This document shows positions 7,987 to 17,738 of a stretch of 64,000 nt of DNA, in pieces. The translations under genes and the position numbers were made by a program. The notes below the pieces were generated by a model. It ran no database searches and was not told the DNA's origin. It saw only the letters and a program-made list of their open reading frames with translations. Each line of letters begins with the position of its first letter. Position 1 is the stretch's first letter. Source of the stretch: Pseudomonas paeninsulae (lineage in GTDB: Bacteria; Pseudomonadota; Gammaproteobacteria; Pseudomonadales; Pseudomonadaceae); the NCBI RefSeq assembly GCF_035621475.1, contig NZ_CP141799.1, forward strand, positions 1,476,501 to 1,540,500, given 5' to 3'.

Positions 7987-8622
7987 TCAGCGCACCACCC
8001 CTTGCCCGGTGAAGTGCAGCCGGGCGAAGTGACCATGACTGTTCTGCGCGGCGATCTTGATCGCGCCCTGGGTCTGGTAGGTGCCACTGGCTACCTGTGC
8101 TTCGGTGAACTCGAAGCCTTTGGGCAGGACTATTCGCGCTTCCTGTAGTTCACCGGTCACCGGGTTGCGAATCGGTTCGCCTTTGACTTCAAGTACACCG
8201 GCGATGCGGGTATGGGCTTCGCGCCTATCCACGTCGACGGTGAACTCGATGGGCACAAACTGCGGTTCGAGCATCTCACTGATGGTGCTGGCAAATACCG
8301 AAAACACCGTGGCGCCTGGCTCGGTGTCCTCGCCAGAGAGAATGCGCAGCAACGCCTCGCGCTGCTCCGGGGTGGCCTTGTCCTCGATGAATGCCTGGCA
8401 GCGGCCACTGCCTTCGTGGATTGCGCCGGGCCAGGCAAAGGTGGCGACCCAGCACAGGCCGTCCAGCTTGACCTCGTTGTAGTGGCCCTGGTCGATGCGC
8501 ATCGACACCACGGCCTCGCAGTTGCCGTGGCTAGGTAGGGAGCTGAATTGGCAGGGACAGCCCCAATCGCAGTTGCAGGTGGCAAATTCGGCGCCCTGCA
8601 TACGCCAGTCAGCCATGCTCAT
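7987..8622 (-). CDS. DUF1326 domain protein
   Basis: A 211-residue soluble protein. The N-terminus has the conserved Cys cluster CNCDWGCPCQF, followed by an F/AWPGAIHEG motif and a long beta-rich body, as in DUF1326. The function of the family is not established. It sits directly upstream of the DUF2182 membrane protein; the two families are frequent neighbours. The Cys-rich N-terminus plus a Met/Cys-rich membrane partner points to a metal- or redox-linked pair, which is inference. A good AGGAGG-like ribosome site lies just upstream of the ATG (8623-8635 on the complement). Confidence 0.85.
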   Translation of the reverse strand: MSMADWRMQGAEFATCNCDWGCPCQFSSLPSHGNCEAVVSMRIDQGHYNEVKLDGLCWVATFAWPGAIHEGSGRCQAFIEDKATPEQREALLRILSGEDTEPGATVFSVFASTISEMLEPQFVPIEFTVDVDRREAHTRIAGVLEVKGEPIRNPVTGELQEARIVLPKGFEFTEAQVASGTYQTQGAIKIAAQNSHGHFARLHFTGQGVVR

Positions 8623-8747
8623 GGCTTTCCTCCTTGCCGTGGTTGCGGCTTCGAAGTAGGTTCACCCCCCAGTCATTAAACCTAGCAGAGCAGTCGGTCG
8701 CCGGGCGGTGTGCCAGACCAGCGGCCGCACGTGTTGGCAAAGTTGAC

Positions 8748-9518
8748 TCAGAGGCTGAAACCGCCATCGATGGGGATAATGTTGCCGGTCATGTAGGCGC
8801 CGGCAGTACTGGCCAGGCTGATCGCCAGGGCCGCCATTTCTTCCTCTCGGCCCCAGCGCTTCATCGGGATCAGCGCGGTATCCTCGGCCATGGCCGCTTC
8901 ATCCTGGGCGATGTGCTGGGTCATCTTGCTCGGAAAGCGTCCCGGCGCAATCACGTTGACGTTGATGTGCTGGTCGACCAGTTCGCGGGCAAGCATGCGC
9001 GACAGTTGATGCAGTGCGGCCTTGCTCGGGCCATAGGCGTAGGCGTCTTCGCCATGGGAGGTGATGCCGGCCACCGAGCCGATATTGATCACCCGCGCCG
9101 GATTGGTCGCCGAGCCGGCCTTGCGCAGCAATGGCAGCAACTGCTGGATGCAGCTGAACACCGAGGTCACGTTGAGTTGCATGACTTTTTCCCAGCCCTT
9201 GACCGGGTAGGACTCAAGCGGCGCGCCCCAGGTGGTACCGGCATTATTGACCAGGATGTCCAGCTGGCCGATTTCGCCTGTCAGTTGCGCGGCCAGTGCC
9301 TGCACGCCTTCCTCGCTGGCCAGGTTGGCGGCGAGGCCGTGGCACGTGCCAAAGGCTGAGAGTTCGGCGGCGGTTTGCGCGCAGGCCTCGCCGTCACGGG
9401 CACATACATAGACAGTCGCACCGGCTTCGAGGAAGGCTTTGGCGATCATCCTGCCGATACCGCGGGTGCCACCGGTTACCAGCGCGGTGCGGCCTTGCAG
9501 GGAGAAGTAGGGGTGCAT
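8748..9518 (-). CDS. rhlG: Short-chain dehydrogenase RhlG (beta-ketoacyl reductase-like)
   Basis: A 256-residue SDR. TGGTRGIG near residue 15 binds NADP(H), NNAG marks the central strand, and the catalytic Ser-Tyr-Lys is seen in NIGSVAGI and YAYGPSKAAL. The start MHPYFSLQGRTALVTGG and the block GWEKVMQLNVTSVFSCIQQL match RhlG of P. aeruginosa closely. RhlG is an NADPH-dependent beta-ketoacyl reductase implicated in supplying precursors for rhamnolipids and PHA. No rhlAB is present here, so the physiological role in this strain is open. The gene appears to stand alone. Confidence 0.87.
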   Translation of the reverse strand: MHPYFSLQGRTALVTGGTRGIGRMIAKAFLEAGATVYVCARDGEACAQTAAELSAFGTCHGLAANLASEEGVQALAAQLTGEIGQLDILVNNAGTTWGAPLESYPVKGWEKVMQLNVTSVFSCIQQLLPLLRKAGSATNPARVINIGSVAGITSHGEDAYAYGPSKAALHQLSRMLARELVDQHINVNVIAPGRFPSKMTQHIAQDEAAMAEDTALIPMKRWGREEEMAALAISLASTAGAYMTGNIIPIDGGFSL

Positions 9519-9636
9519 GGCGAATCCTCTTGGGGGATGAATGCCACTACCCTAAACGCCCGGCCTGCCAACGGCAGGCATTATTGCGCCTGGGAATGCA
9601 GCGCCATGAGCCATGCGCCGCTCCCTCAGCTGAGGT

Positions 9637-10098
9637 TCAGCCACGCACGCGCAGAGTCAGACCCTTGAGGAAGTTGCGCAGGAACTGATCGCCGCAGGTG
9701 CGGTAGTTGCTGTGGCCGAACTTGCGAAACAGTGCGCTCATCTCGGGTTTTGATACCGGGCAGTCGACGCTCTGCATGATCTCGTGCATGTCGTCTTCTT
9801 TCAGTTCGAAGGCCACGCGCAGCTTTTTCAGTACCATGTTATTGGTCACTGGTAGCTCGAAGGGCTGGGCCGGGCGGCTTTCGTCCTTGCCGCGCTTGAG
9901 GTACACCAGGCCATCGAGAAAGTGCGCCATCAGCTCGTCGTCACAGGCGACGAAGCCTTCCTCGTCGTCCTTTTTCAACAGCGGAGCGATTTCGGCCACG
10001 CTGCTCTGCTTGCCGCTGAGCTGGATGATTTCGACAATTTTCGCGTCACTGACGTCGAGCATATAGCGCACGCTGCGCAGTACATCGTTATTGAGCAT
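9637..10098 (-). CDS. DUF1456 family protein (YehS-like)
   Basis: A 153-residue cytoplasmic protein made of two similar halves: MLNNDVLRSVRYMLDVSD... and NNMVLKKLRVAFELKEDDM.... This duplication defines DUF1456. The start ATG at 10098 begins with the family-typical MLNNDVLRS; an 11-residue upstream extension is possible but not family-like. Function is unknown in this family. It is close behind the pseudouridine-synthase-like gene on the same strand (58 bp), so co-transcription is likely. Confidence 0.85.
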   Translation of the reverse strand: MLNNDVLRSVRYMLDVSDAKIVEIIQLSGKQSSVAEIAPLLKKDDEEGFVACDDELMAHFLDGLVYLKRGKDESRPAQPFELPVTNNMVLKKLRVAFELKEDDMHEIMQSVDCPVSKPEMSALFRKFGHSNYRTCGDQFLRNFLKGLTLRVRG

Positions 10099-10156
10099 GA
10101 GGGTGTCCTGAAATGTTGGGAGCTGCAGCACTCAGGTGCTGCAGCCGGAGAAATGC

Positions 10157-10867
10157 CTAGAAGCGTTCTTTCGCGGCCAGGTAGCGCCATTGGCCGGGCT
10201 GGACTTTGGCCATGGACACGCCGCCGATGCGGATGCGCTTCATGCCCAGCACCTTGAGGTCGACGCTGTTGCACATGAATACGATCTGCCCGGGCTGCGG
10301 GTTTTTCAAGGCGAAGCGCAGGCGGGTTTCGTTCTGCCAGCTGACCTTGCACGGTGGCAGCGCTGAGCCGTTAAAACTCAGGCCGTGGTTCAGGCGTTTT
10401 AGTTGGCTGTTACTGAGTGTGCCGATGACCTCGACGACATACTCCTGCTCCAGCTTGGCCTGATCGTCCTTGAGCTTGCGCTCGATCCGCCAGTCCTGAG
10501 TCAGCACGTGCAGGCCATCGGCGCCGGCTTGCAGTGGCAGGCAGGTGACCAATCGAGCGAAGTGGCTTTTCAGCGGGCGGATGCCGGAGCCGTCTTCCGG
10601 CCATTGGCTGGCTTGGCTGACGGTTTCGACCGCGCGATCCGGGAAGTGACCGGAGGGCACATAGAGCAGCAGGGTGACTGGCTCGACCGGTGCCAGTACC
10701 GCGTCCGGGAGCAGCTCGACGCGCTGCGTCTCGACCTTGAATTGCGGCTCTTGCACCACTACGCCATCGACCAGTACCCAGCCGCCCTCGATATACAACT
10801 CGGCCTCACGACGTGAGCAGCCGACCAGTTCAATCAGGCGTTTGGACAGGCGTATCGGGTCGGTCAT
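10157..10867 (-). CDS. S4-domain RsuA/RluF-family protein with degenerate active site
   Basis: A 236-residue protein with an N-terminal S4 RNA-binding domain (about 4-60, RLSKRLIELVGCSRREAELYIEGGWV) and a C-terminal pseudouridine-synthase fold of the RsuA/RluB/E/F group. In active members the catalytic Asp lies in GRLD-xx-S/T-x-GLL. The equivalent stretch here is LPLQAGADGLHVLTQD, putting Gln113 at the Asp position and Pro at the Arg. The ATG at 10867 was chosen because the S4 domain begins there. It probably binds rRNA but should not isomerise uridine by the known mechanism. Usually annotated as an rRNA pseudouridine synthase; I regard that as unproven. Confidence 0.82.
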   Translation of the reverse strand: MTDPIRLSKRLIELVGCSRREAELYIEGGWVLVDGVVVQEPQFKVETQRVELLPDAVLAPVEPVTLLLYVPSGHFPDRAVETVSQASQWPEDGSGIRPLKSHFARLVTCLPLQAGADGLHVLTQDWRIERKLKDDQAKLEQEYVVEVIGTLSNSQLKRLNHGLSFNGSALPPCKVSWQNETRLRFALKNPQPGQIVFMCNSVDLKVLGMKRIRIGGVSMAKVQPGQWRYLAAKERF

Positions 10868-10950
10868 GGAAAGAGTCGTCGGTAAAAAAGGGCTGTCATT
10901 GTAACTGGCCAGGGGCGTCGTGCGCGGATCATTGGGCAAACGGTGCAGAT

Positions 10951-10980
10951 AAAAAACCGCTCCGGGGAGCGGTTTCTATT
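10951..10980 (-). terminator. Rho-independent terminator reading leftward
   Basis: AAACCGCTCC pairs with GGAGCGGTTT around a short GG loop. On the minus strand the hairpin is followed by six T, so it stops transcripts arriving from the right. The next minus-strand genes to the right are the bra operon, beyond an insertion sequence, which suggests this was the original braG terminator. Confidence 0.8.
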
Positions 10981-11000
10981 GTGCAAGGTAGGTTTAAAAA

Positions 11001-12034
11001 GGCTATGTACTCGTTAACTGTTGCAAGGCCTAGACTGAAGACGTGTGCTCATCAAGGAGTGCCGTTATGGATGCCCAACCCTTTCAACACCTACTGGCTC
11101 GGCTTGATCGCCTCACGATCAAACAGAAGTCCATCGTTCAGCATTTTCTCCAGATCAACGTGCAGCGAGATGGCTTTGAAGAGCTCATCCCTGATCTGAA
11201 AGCCTGCCCGCACTGTGCCGCCGACGCCGCGCAACTGGCCTCATGGGGCCGCAGTGGTGGCTTGCAGCGCTATCGCTGCAAGGTCTGTCGGCGCACGTGC
11301 AATGCATTGACTGGAACACCCTTGGCGCGCCTACGCAAAAAGGACTGCTGGCTGGATTATGCCCAAGCCCTCATTGCTGGATTGACCGTGAGAGCGGCGG
11401 CCCGACACTGCAGCGTCAGCAAGAACACTTCATTTCGCTGGCGACATCGGTTTTTGCATGATGTGGCGGCGCATCACGATGCGCGTGAAAGCGGCATTGT
11501 CGAGGCCGACGAAACGTTCTTTCTCGAGTCATTCAAAGGTCAGCGCGAGATGCCGCGCCCACCCCGTAAACGCGGGGGTGTGGGCAAGACACGCGGAACG
11601 GGGCCGGATCAGATACCCGTTTTGGTTGTTCGCGACCGTGAAGGACATACCGCTGACTTTCAGTTGGAGAAGCTCGACGCCGCCCATGTAAGTGCCGCGC
11701 TAAGGCCTTTGGTGGATAAAGCGTCGGTGCTCTGTTCTGATGGCGCAGCAATCTATGCGGCATTTGCACGCCGCAACGGGATCACCCACAAGGTGGTGTA
11801 TGCGAGGCCGGGGTTACGCGTCCAGGAAGCGGCTTTTCATATCCAGAACGTCAACGCTTATCACAGTCGGCTGAAGGGCTGGATGGCGCGCTTTCATGGG
11901 GTTGCGACCAAGTACCTCGTTAACTACCTGGGTTGGCGCCGCATGTTGGAGCGGTACACAAAGCGCATTCAGCCAGAGTTTTGTCTGCAGGAGGCGGTGG
12001 GCCGGCCCATGCAACAGTTAAAGGGTACATAGCC
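11001..12034 (+). mobile_element. Complete IS1595-family insertion sequence, copy 1 (1034 bp)
   Basis: Ends are inverted repeats of about 25 bp: GGCTATGTACTCGTTAACTG on the left and, on the complement of the right, GGCTATGTACCCTTTAACTG. Both flanks carry the identical 8-bp duplication TTTAAAAA (10993-11000 and 12035-12042), the length expected for IS1595. One transposase gene fills the element and its stop codon lies inside the right repeat. The intact gene and exact duplication indicate a recent insertion. Confidence 0.95.
11067..12032 (+). CDS. IS1595-family transposase
   Basis: A 321-residue transposase: N-terminal zinc ribbon ([10 protein letters not shown]... [20 protein letters not shown]), a helix-turn-helix ([19 protein letters not shown]) and a DDE-type catalytic core with [19 protein letters not shown] and later [13 protein letters not shown]. 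The ATG at 11067 follows AAGGAG (11054-11059) with 7 bp spacing and is preferred over an upstream start eight codons earlier. It catalyses cut-and-paste or copy transposition of its own element. The second copy at 33.3 kb is a clear paralogue rather than an identical one. Confidence 0.93.
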   Translation: MDAQPFQHLLARLDRLTIKQKSIVQHFLQINVQRDGFEELIPDLKACPHCAADAAQLASWGRSGGLQRYRCKVCRRTCNALTGTPLARLRKKDCWLDYAQALIAGLTVRAAARHCSVSKNTSFRWRHRFLHDVAAHHDARESGIVEADETFFLESFKGQREMPRPPRKRGGVGKTRGTGPDQIPVLVVRDREGHTADFQLEKLDAAHVSAALRPLVDKASVLCSDGAAIYAAFARRNGITHKVVYARPGLRVQEAAFHIQNVNAYHSRLKGWMARFHGVATKYLVNYLGWRRMLERYTKRIQPEFCLQEAVGRPMQQLKGT

Positions 12035-12213
12035 TTTAAAAACGTAGCGAGCGATGGTCAGACTAGGCGAAAGCAGGCGAAAAAGCGGAGTGTACGTATG
12101 TACATGAGCATTACTCGTTTCACTCGCCCTTCGGGCCGCGCTAAAGCGCGTTAGCCGCAAGCGGCTTGTTGAGTCTGCTTTCAACGACGCATGACCGAGC
12201 GCAGTAGTTTTTA
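12035..12213. repeat. Candidate small non-coding mobile repeat (MITE-like) abutting the braG stop
   Basis: The outer ends resemble each other in inverted orientation: TTTAAAAACGTAGCGAGCG on the left and TTAAAAACTACTGCGCTCGG on the complement of the right, both followed by GGTCA. Inside are short palindromes, for example TGTAC-GTAT-GTACA and GCCGCAAGCGGC, and no ORF. The right end supplies or coincides with the TAA of braG. The left 8 bases double as the duplicated target of IS copy 1, so the IS jumped into the tip of this older element. Confidence 0.5.
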
Positions 12214-12915
12214 ACCCCCCAGGTAGGCGTCGCGCACCTTCGGATCATTGAGCAAGTCATGCCCGCTGCCCTGCATGACGATCCGGCCGTTCTCCAGCAC
12301 ATAGCCACGGTCGGCCAGCTTGAGCGCCTGGTTGGCGTTCTGCTCGACCAGGAATACGGTCACGCCATCCGCGCGCAGCTGTTCGATGATGCCGAAGATC
12401 TGCTGGATGATGATCGGTGCAAGCCCCAGGGAGGGTTCGTCGAGCAGCAGCAGCTTGGGTTTGCTCATCAGCGCGCGGCCGATGGCGAGCATTTGCTGTT
12501 CGCCGCCGGACATGGTGCCGGCGCGCTGCGACAGGCGTTCCTGCAGGCGCGGGAACAGCTGCAGGACCTTGTCTAGTTGTTCCTGGAACTCGCCTTTGGC
12601 CGTGAAGAAGCCGCCCATCACCAGGTTCTCTTCCACGGTCAGGCGGGAGAATACCCGGCGACCTTCCGGCACCACGGCAATGCTCTTGCGCATGATGTCC
12701 GGGGTGTTCTGGCCGATCAACTCTTCACCCTCGAAGCGGATGCTGCCACTGCTCGCCTGCGGTGAGCCGCACAGGGTCATCAGCAGGGTCGACTTGCCGG
12801 CGCCGTTGGCACCGATCAGGGTGACGATCTCGCCTTGGCGCACCTCGACGTCGACGTCATGGAGTGCCTGAATCTTGCCGTAGAAGGTGGAAACCTTGTC
12901 GAAATACAGCATCAA
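12211..12915 (-). CDS. braG: Branched-chain amino-acid ABC transporter ATPase BraG (LivF)
   Basis: A 234-residue ABC ATPase: Walker A GANGAGKST, signature SGGEQQMLAIGRAL, Walker B LLLLDEPSLGLAP and the LivF-type C-terminus DAYLGG. Together with BraF it powers high-affinity import of Leu, Ile, Val (and Ala/Thr in Pseudomonas) through BraD/BraE. It is the last gene of the operon, with a 4-bp overlap with braF. The TAA stop coincides with the end of a repeat element, and an IS has separated the gene from a likely terminator 1.2 kb away. Confidence 0.93.
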   Translation of the reverse strand: MMLYFDKVSTFYGKIQALHDVDVEVRQGEIVTLIGANGAGKSTLLMTLCGSPQASSGSIRFEGEELIGQNTPDIMRKSIAVVPEGRRVFSRLTVEENLVMGGFFTAKGEFQEQLDKVLQLFPRLQERLSQRAGTMSGGEQQMLAIGRALMSKPKLLLLDEPSLGLAPIIIQQIFGIIEQLRADGVTVFLVEQNANQALKLADRGYVLENGRIVMQGSGHDLLNDPKVRDAYLGG

Positions 12916-13679
12916 GCTTCCCCCAGGTAGGCTTTGATCACGTCCGGGTTCGCGCGGATCTGCTCCGGCGTTCCTTCGGCCAGGGGCGTGCCCTGGTTGA
13001 TCACATAGATATGGTCGGAAATGCTCATGACCAGCTTCATGTCGTGCTCGATCAGCAATACGGTGACGCTATGTTCATCGCGCAGCATGCGGATCAGGGC
13101 TTTGAGGTCGTCAGTTTCCCGCGGATTGAGGCCGGCGGCCGGTTCGTCGAGCATGAGGATGCGCGGCCGCGTCATCATGCAGCGGGCAATTTCCAGGCGA
13201 CGTTGCTGGCCATAGGCGAGGGTGCCGGCCGGGCGGTTGGCGAATTCGGTCAGGTTGACCTGCTCCAGCCAGTGCGCGGCGTATTCCATGGCTTCGCGTT
13301 CGCTCTTGCGAAACGCCGGGGTCTTCAACAGGCCGGCAATGAAGTTGGTGTTGAGGTGACGGTGCTGAGCCACCAGCAGGTTTTCCACCGTGGTCATTTC
13401 CTTGAACAGCCGCACGTTCTGGAAGGTCCGCACCACGCCCTTGCGGGCGATCTTGTGGCCTGGCAGGCCTTCGATTTGCTCGCCATTGAGGCGGATATTG
13501 CCGCTGGTTGGCTGGTAGAAGCCGGTCAGGCAGTTGAATACCGTGGTCTTGCCGGCACCGTTCGGGCCGATCATCGACACCACTTGTTTTTCATTGACGG
13601 TCAGCCCAACTCCGTTGACGGCCAGCAGGCCGCCGAAGCGCATGGACAGGCCGCTCACTTCCAGAATAGGGCGGCTCAT
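12912..13679 (-). CDS. braF: Branched-chain amino-acid ABC transporter ATPase BraF (LivG)
   Basis: A 255-residue ABC ATPase: Walker [13 protein letters not shown], signature [15 protein letters not shown] (the LivG form) and Walker [14 protein letters not shown]. The C-terminal extension [12 protein letters not shown] is typical of LivG. It forms the second nucleotide-binding subunit of the transporter. The start overlaps the braE stop by 4 bp and the end overlaps braG by 4 bp, showing tight translational coupling. Confidence 0.93.
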   Translation of the reverse strand: MSRPILEVSGLSMRFGGLLAVNGVGLTVNEKQVVSMIGPNGAGKTTVFNCLTGFYQPTSGNIRLNGEQIEGLPGHKIARKGVVRTFQNVRLFKEMTTVENLLVAQHRHLNTNFIAGLLKTPAFRKSEREAMEYAAHWLEQVNLTEFANRPAGTLAYGQQRRLEIARCMMTRPRILMLDEPAAGLNPRETDDLKALIRMLRDEHSVTVLLIEHDMKLVMSISDHIYVINQGTPLAEGTPEQIRANPDVIKAYLGEA

Positions 13680-14940
13680 TGTTTCAACTCCAGGTGCGGG
13701 CGCTGCATGGGTAGCAGGCCTTGCGGACGCCAGATCATCATCAGCACCATCAGGGCGCCGAACATCAGCATGCGGTACTCGTTGAATTCGCGCGCCAGCT
13801 CCGGCAACAGGATCATGACGATGGCGGCCAGGATGATCCCCAACTGCGAGCCCATGCCGCCCAGTACGACGATGGCGAGGATGATCGCCGACTCGATGAA
13901 GGTGAAGGATTGCGGGCTGACCAGGCCTTGGCGTGCGGCGAAGAAGCTGCCGGCAAAACCGGCGAAGCAGGCGCCCAGGGTGAAGGCCGAAAGCTTGATC
14001 ATGGTGGGGTTCATGCCGAGGGCACGGCAGGCGATTTCGTCTTCGCGCAGGGCCTCCCAGGCCCGGCCAATCGGCATGCGCAACAGGCGGTTGATCACGA
14101 ACAGGGTCAGCAGTACCAGCACCAGAGCAATCAGGTAGAGGAAGATCACCTTGTTGATCGAGGCATAGGCCACGCCGAAATATTCATGAAACGTCTGCAT
14201 GCCTTCAGCGGCCTTGCGGTCGAACGACAGGCCGAACAGCGTCGGCTTGGGGATCGAGCCGATACCGTTGGGGCCGCCGGTCAGCCAGGTCATGTTGTTC
14301 AGCAGGATGCGGATGATCTCACCGAAACCCAGGGTGACGATGGCCAGGTAGTCGCCACGCAGACGCAGCACCGGGAAGCCGAGGATAAAACCGAAGAATG
14401 CCGCCATCAGGCCGGCAATCGGTAGGCAGATCCAGAAGCTCAGGCCGAAGTAGAACGACAGGAGTGCATAGCTGTAGGCGCCTACGGCATAGAACGCCAC
14501 GTAGCCGAGGTCGAGCAATCCGGCCAGACCGACCACGATGTTCAGGCCCAGGCCGAGCATCACGTAGATCAGGATCAGGGTGGCGATGTCCACCGCGCCG
14601 CGGCTGCCGAAGAATGGCCAGGCCAGGGCCATGATGATCAGCCCGATGATCACCCAGCGCTGGGTCGAGGGCAGGGTGAGCAAATTGCTTGCCTGACTCG
14701 GCATGCTCGGTAACTTCGGTGCATGGCGCAAGACGGCACTCAGCTGGGTGCGGAACAATTGCCAGAAGAACATGGCAATCGAGCTGCCGAGGATGGTCCA
14801 GAGAACGGCCGGGCTGGCACCTTGCACTTGCAGCTTGATACCCACGGTGCTCAGCTTCAGGCCGATTACCGGATAGGCCACGGCCAGCACCAGCAGGGCG
14901 CTGAAGAAGGCCGTTTTGAAGTTTTTCTTGATCGAGGTGC

Positions 14941-14944
<4 letters not shown>
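13676..14944 (-). CDS. braE: Branched-chain amino-acid ABC transporter permease BraE (LivM)
   Basis: A 422-residue permease with about ten transmembrane helices. It has the long N-terminal extension found in gammaproteobacterial LivM and the permease loop [20 protein letters not shown], which contacts the ATPases. Segments [27 protein letters not shown] and [19 protein letters not shown] are classic for the family. It forms the inner-membrane channel with BraD. The C-terminal [18 protein letters not shown] is also typical. Overlaps both neighbours by 4 bp. Confidence 0.93.
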
Positions 14945-15864
<920 letters not shown>

Positions 15865-15934
15865 TGCCTAACTCCTGGGTCGTCACGCACGTCAGCGCTT
15901 GTGGCGCAGGGTGAGACCGGAATTCTTCTAATAA

Positions 15935-15968
15935 ACAAAACCCACTGCGGCTGCAGTGGGCTTTGGGT
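15935..15968 (-). terminator. Intercistronic hairpin between braC and braD
   Basis: CCCACTGC pairs with GCAGTGGG around GGCT; on the minus strand it is followed by TTTTGTTT. Its position after the binding-protein gene is where transporter operons commonly carry an attenuating or mRNA-stabilising hairpin that lets the binding protein be made in excess. Confidence 0.75.
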
Positions 15969-15989
15969 TCAGGCGGGAAGCCGCTTTAT

Positions 15990-17117
15990 TCAGTTAAGCG
16001 GTGCTTCGGTCTTGGTGCCGTCCTGGTGCCATTCGTAGACCACGAAGCTGAAGTCTTTCAGGTCACCCTTTTCGTCGAAGCTGAGGACGCCGGTAGGCGT
16101 GTCGAAGCTGTTGGCGCGCAGGGCTGCGGCCACCTTGGCGGTATCGGTATCGCCAGCTTTCTCAATGCCTTCGGCAATCACTTGCACGGCAGCATAGGCG
16201 GGGAAGACGAACGGGCCGCTGGAGTCTTCGTTCTTGGCTTTGAACGCTTCGACCAGTGCCTGGTTGCGTGGATCCTGATCGAACGACTTCGGCAGGGTCA
16301 CCAGCAGGCCTTCGGAAGCCGGGCCGGCGATGGCCGAGATTTCCTTGTTACCCACACCTTCAGGGCCCATGAACTTGGCGGTCAGACCTTTTTCAGCCGA
16401 CTGACGCAGCAGCAGGCCCAACTCCGGGTGGTAGCCGCCGTAGTAGACGAAATCCACATTGGCTTGCTTGAGCTTGGCGATCATCGCGGAGAAATCCTTG
16501 TCGCCGGCATTGATGCCTTCGAATAGGACGACCTTGGTGCCCTTGGCTTCCAGCGTCTGCTTGACCGCGGTGGCGATGCCTTCGCCGTACTGCTGCTTGT
16601 CATGGATCACAGCGACAGCTTTCGGCTTGACGTGGTCGGCGATGAAGTTGCCGGCGGTCGGGCCTTGCAGGCTGTCCAGGCCAATGGTGCGGAACACCAG
16701 TTCGTAGCCGCGAGCGGTGATGTCAGGGCTGGTGGAAGCCGGGCTGATCATCAGAATGCCTTCATCTTCGTAGATGTCGGACGCTGGTTGAGTGGAGCTG
16801 GAACAGAGGTGGCCAACCACGAATTTTACTTCGTCGTTGACGATCTTGTTGGCTACGGCCACGGCTTGCTTCGGATCGCATGCATCGTCATACACCACGC
16901 CTTCGAGCATGGCGCCGTTGACGCCACCAGCCTTGTTGATCTGCTCGATGGCCATCTTGGCGCCGATAAATTGCATCTCGCCATATTGTGCGACTGCGCC
17001 CGTTACCGGGCCTGCCATACCAATCTTGATCGTATCAGCCGCTAGCGAGTAGCTGGCAACGCCGGCCATGGCCATGGCGGCAAACAGTTTGGAGATCTGC
17101 TTAGTAGCCTTGTTCAT
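15990..17117 (-). CDS. braC: Periplasmic Leu/Ile/Val-binding protein BraC (LivK family)
   Basis: A 375-residue substrate-binding protein with a Sec signal peptide (about 1-26, KLFAAMAMAGVASYSLAAD) and a mature part of two lobes typical of LivJ/LivK/BraC: TIKIGMAGPVTGAVAQYGEM and KFVVGHLCSSSTQPASDIYEDEG (shown in parts of under 20 residues: HLCSSSTQPAS is the ligand loop). The Cys pair spaced along the N-lobe can form the conserved disulphide. It captures branched-chain amino acids in the periplasm for BraDEFG. First gene of the operon; its promoter lies in the 297-bp region upstream, where I could not fix -10 and -35 boxes. Confidence 0.93.
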   Translation of the reverse strand: MNKATKQISKLFAAMAMAGVASYSLAADTIKIGMAGPVTGAVAQYGEMQFIGAKMAIEQINKAGGVNGAMLEGVVYDDACDPKQAVAVANKIVNDEVKFVVGHLCSSSTQPASDIYEDEGILMISPASTSPDITARGYELVFRTIGLDSLQGPTAGNFIADHVKPKAVAVIHDKQQYGEGIATAVKQTLEAKGTKVVLFEGINAGDKDFSAMIAKLKQANVDFVYYGGYHPELGLLLRQSAEKGLTAKFMGPEGVGNKEISAIAGPASEGLLVTLPKSFDQDPRNQALVEAFKAKNEDSSGPFVFPAYAAVQVIAEGIEKAGDTDTAKVAAALRANSFDTPTGVLSFDEKGDLKDFSFVVYEWHQDGTKTEAPLN

Positions 17118-17414
17118 AGTGCTCCACTCTTATTGGTTTTCGTTGTGTAGTTCTGGCGGCCAAAGCTGCAGAGCCGGATCGTTCTCCCCGGCCATACCCC
17201 TGGCAACTTTACTGCTGCAGTGTAGAGCGCCGCTTTGCCGATTGAAAAGCCAGCCGTTGGGGACAATTCATGCAGATGTCGCTTAATTGCAAGAAACGTA
17301 TAGAAAAACGGCGTGCCTCGTCTGCGTTCGGCAGCGTCCGGCGTACTTGCCTGGCGCTTGCGCGGCGCTATCATGTTGCCCAAGCAAAATTCGGACTACA
17401 TCTGCGGACAAACC
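17118..17414. other. Divergent intergenic region between braC and the DUF2288 gene
   Basis: These 297 bp hold no convincing gene. They must carry the bra operon promoter on the minus strand and a promoter for the small DUF2288 gene on the plus strand. No clear dyad or hairpin was recognised. Open frames here are short and unlike known families. Confidence 0.6.
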
Positions 17415-17732
17415 ATGACTGAACAACCTAGCACCCTCTACGCCAAGCTGCTTGGCGAAACTGCACCAATCACCTGGCAAGAGTTGGAACCTTGCTTCGC
17501 CCGCGGTGCGTTGCTGGTGGTCGGGGCTACGCAAGATCTGATTGCGATGGCCCAAGTCGTAGCGGAAAACGACCAGGGCAAGGTGAGCGCCTGGCTGGCC
17601 AGCGGCCAATTGAAAAAAGTCGACGATGGGGATGCCGCGGATCTGCTGGCGCGCGACCCGCCGCTGTGGGCGGTGGTGGTGGCGCCTTGGGTGCTGGTGC
17701 AGGAGCGGCGTGGCGAGCCTGTTGTGCACTGA
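17415..17732 (+). CDS. DUF2288 domain protein
   Basis: A 105-residue protein starting MTEQPSTLYAKLLGETAPIT, with the DUF2288 core ELEPCFARGALLVVG...LIAMAQVVAEND and a C-terminal PPLWAVVVAPWVLVQE. The ATG at 17415 was chosen over an upstream in-frame start because family members begin at this methionine. Function unknown. In P. aeruginosa a homologue also sits beside braC on the opposite strand, so the linkage is old. Confidence 0.85.
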   Translation: MTEQPSTLYAKLLGETAPITWQELEPCFARGALLVVGATQDLIAMAQVVAENDQGKVSAWLASGQLKKVDDGDAADLLARDPPLWAVVVAPWVLVQERRGEPVVH

Positions 17733-17738
17733 GAGCCG

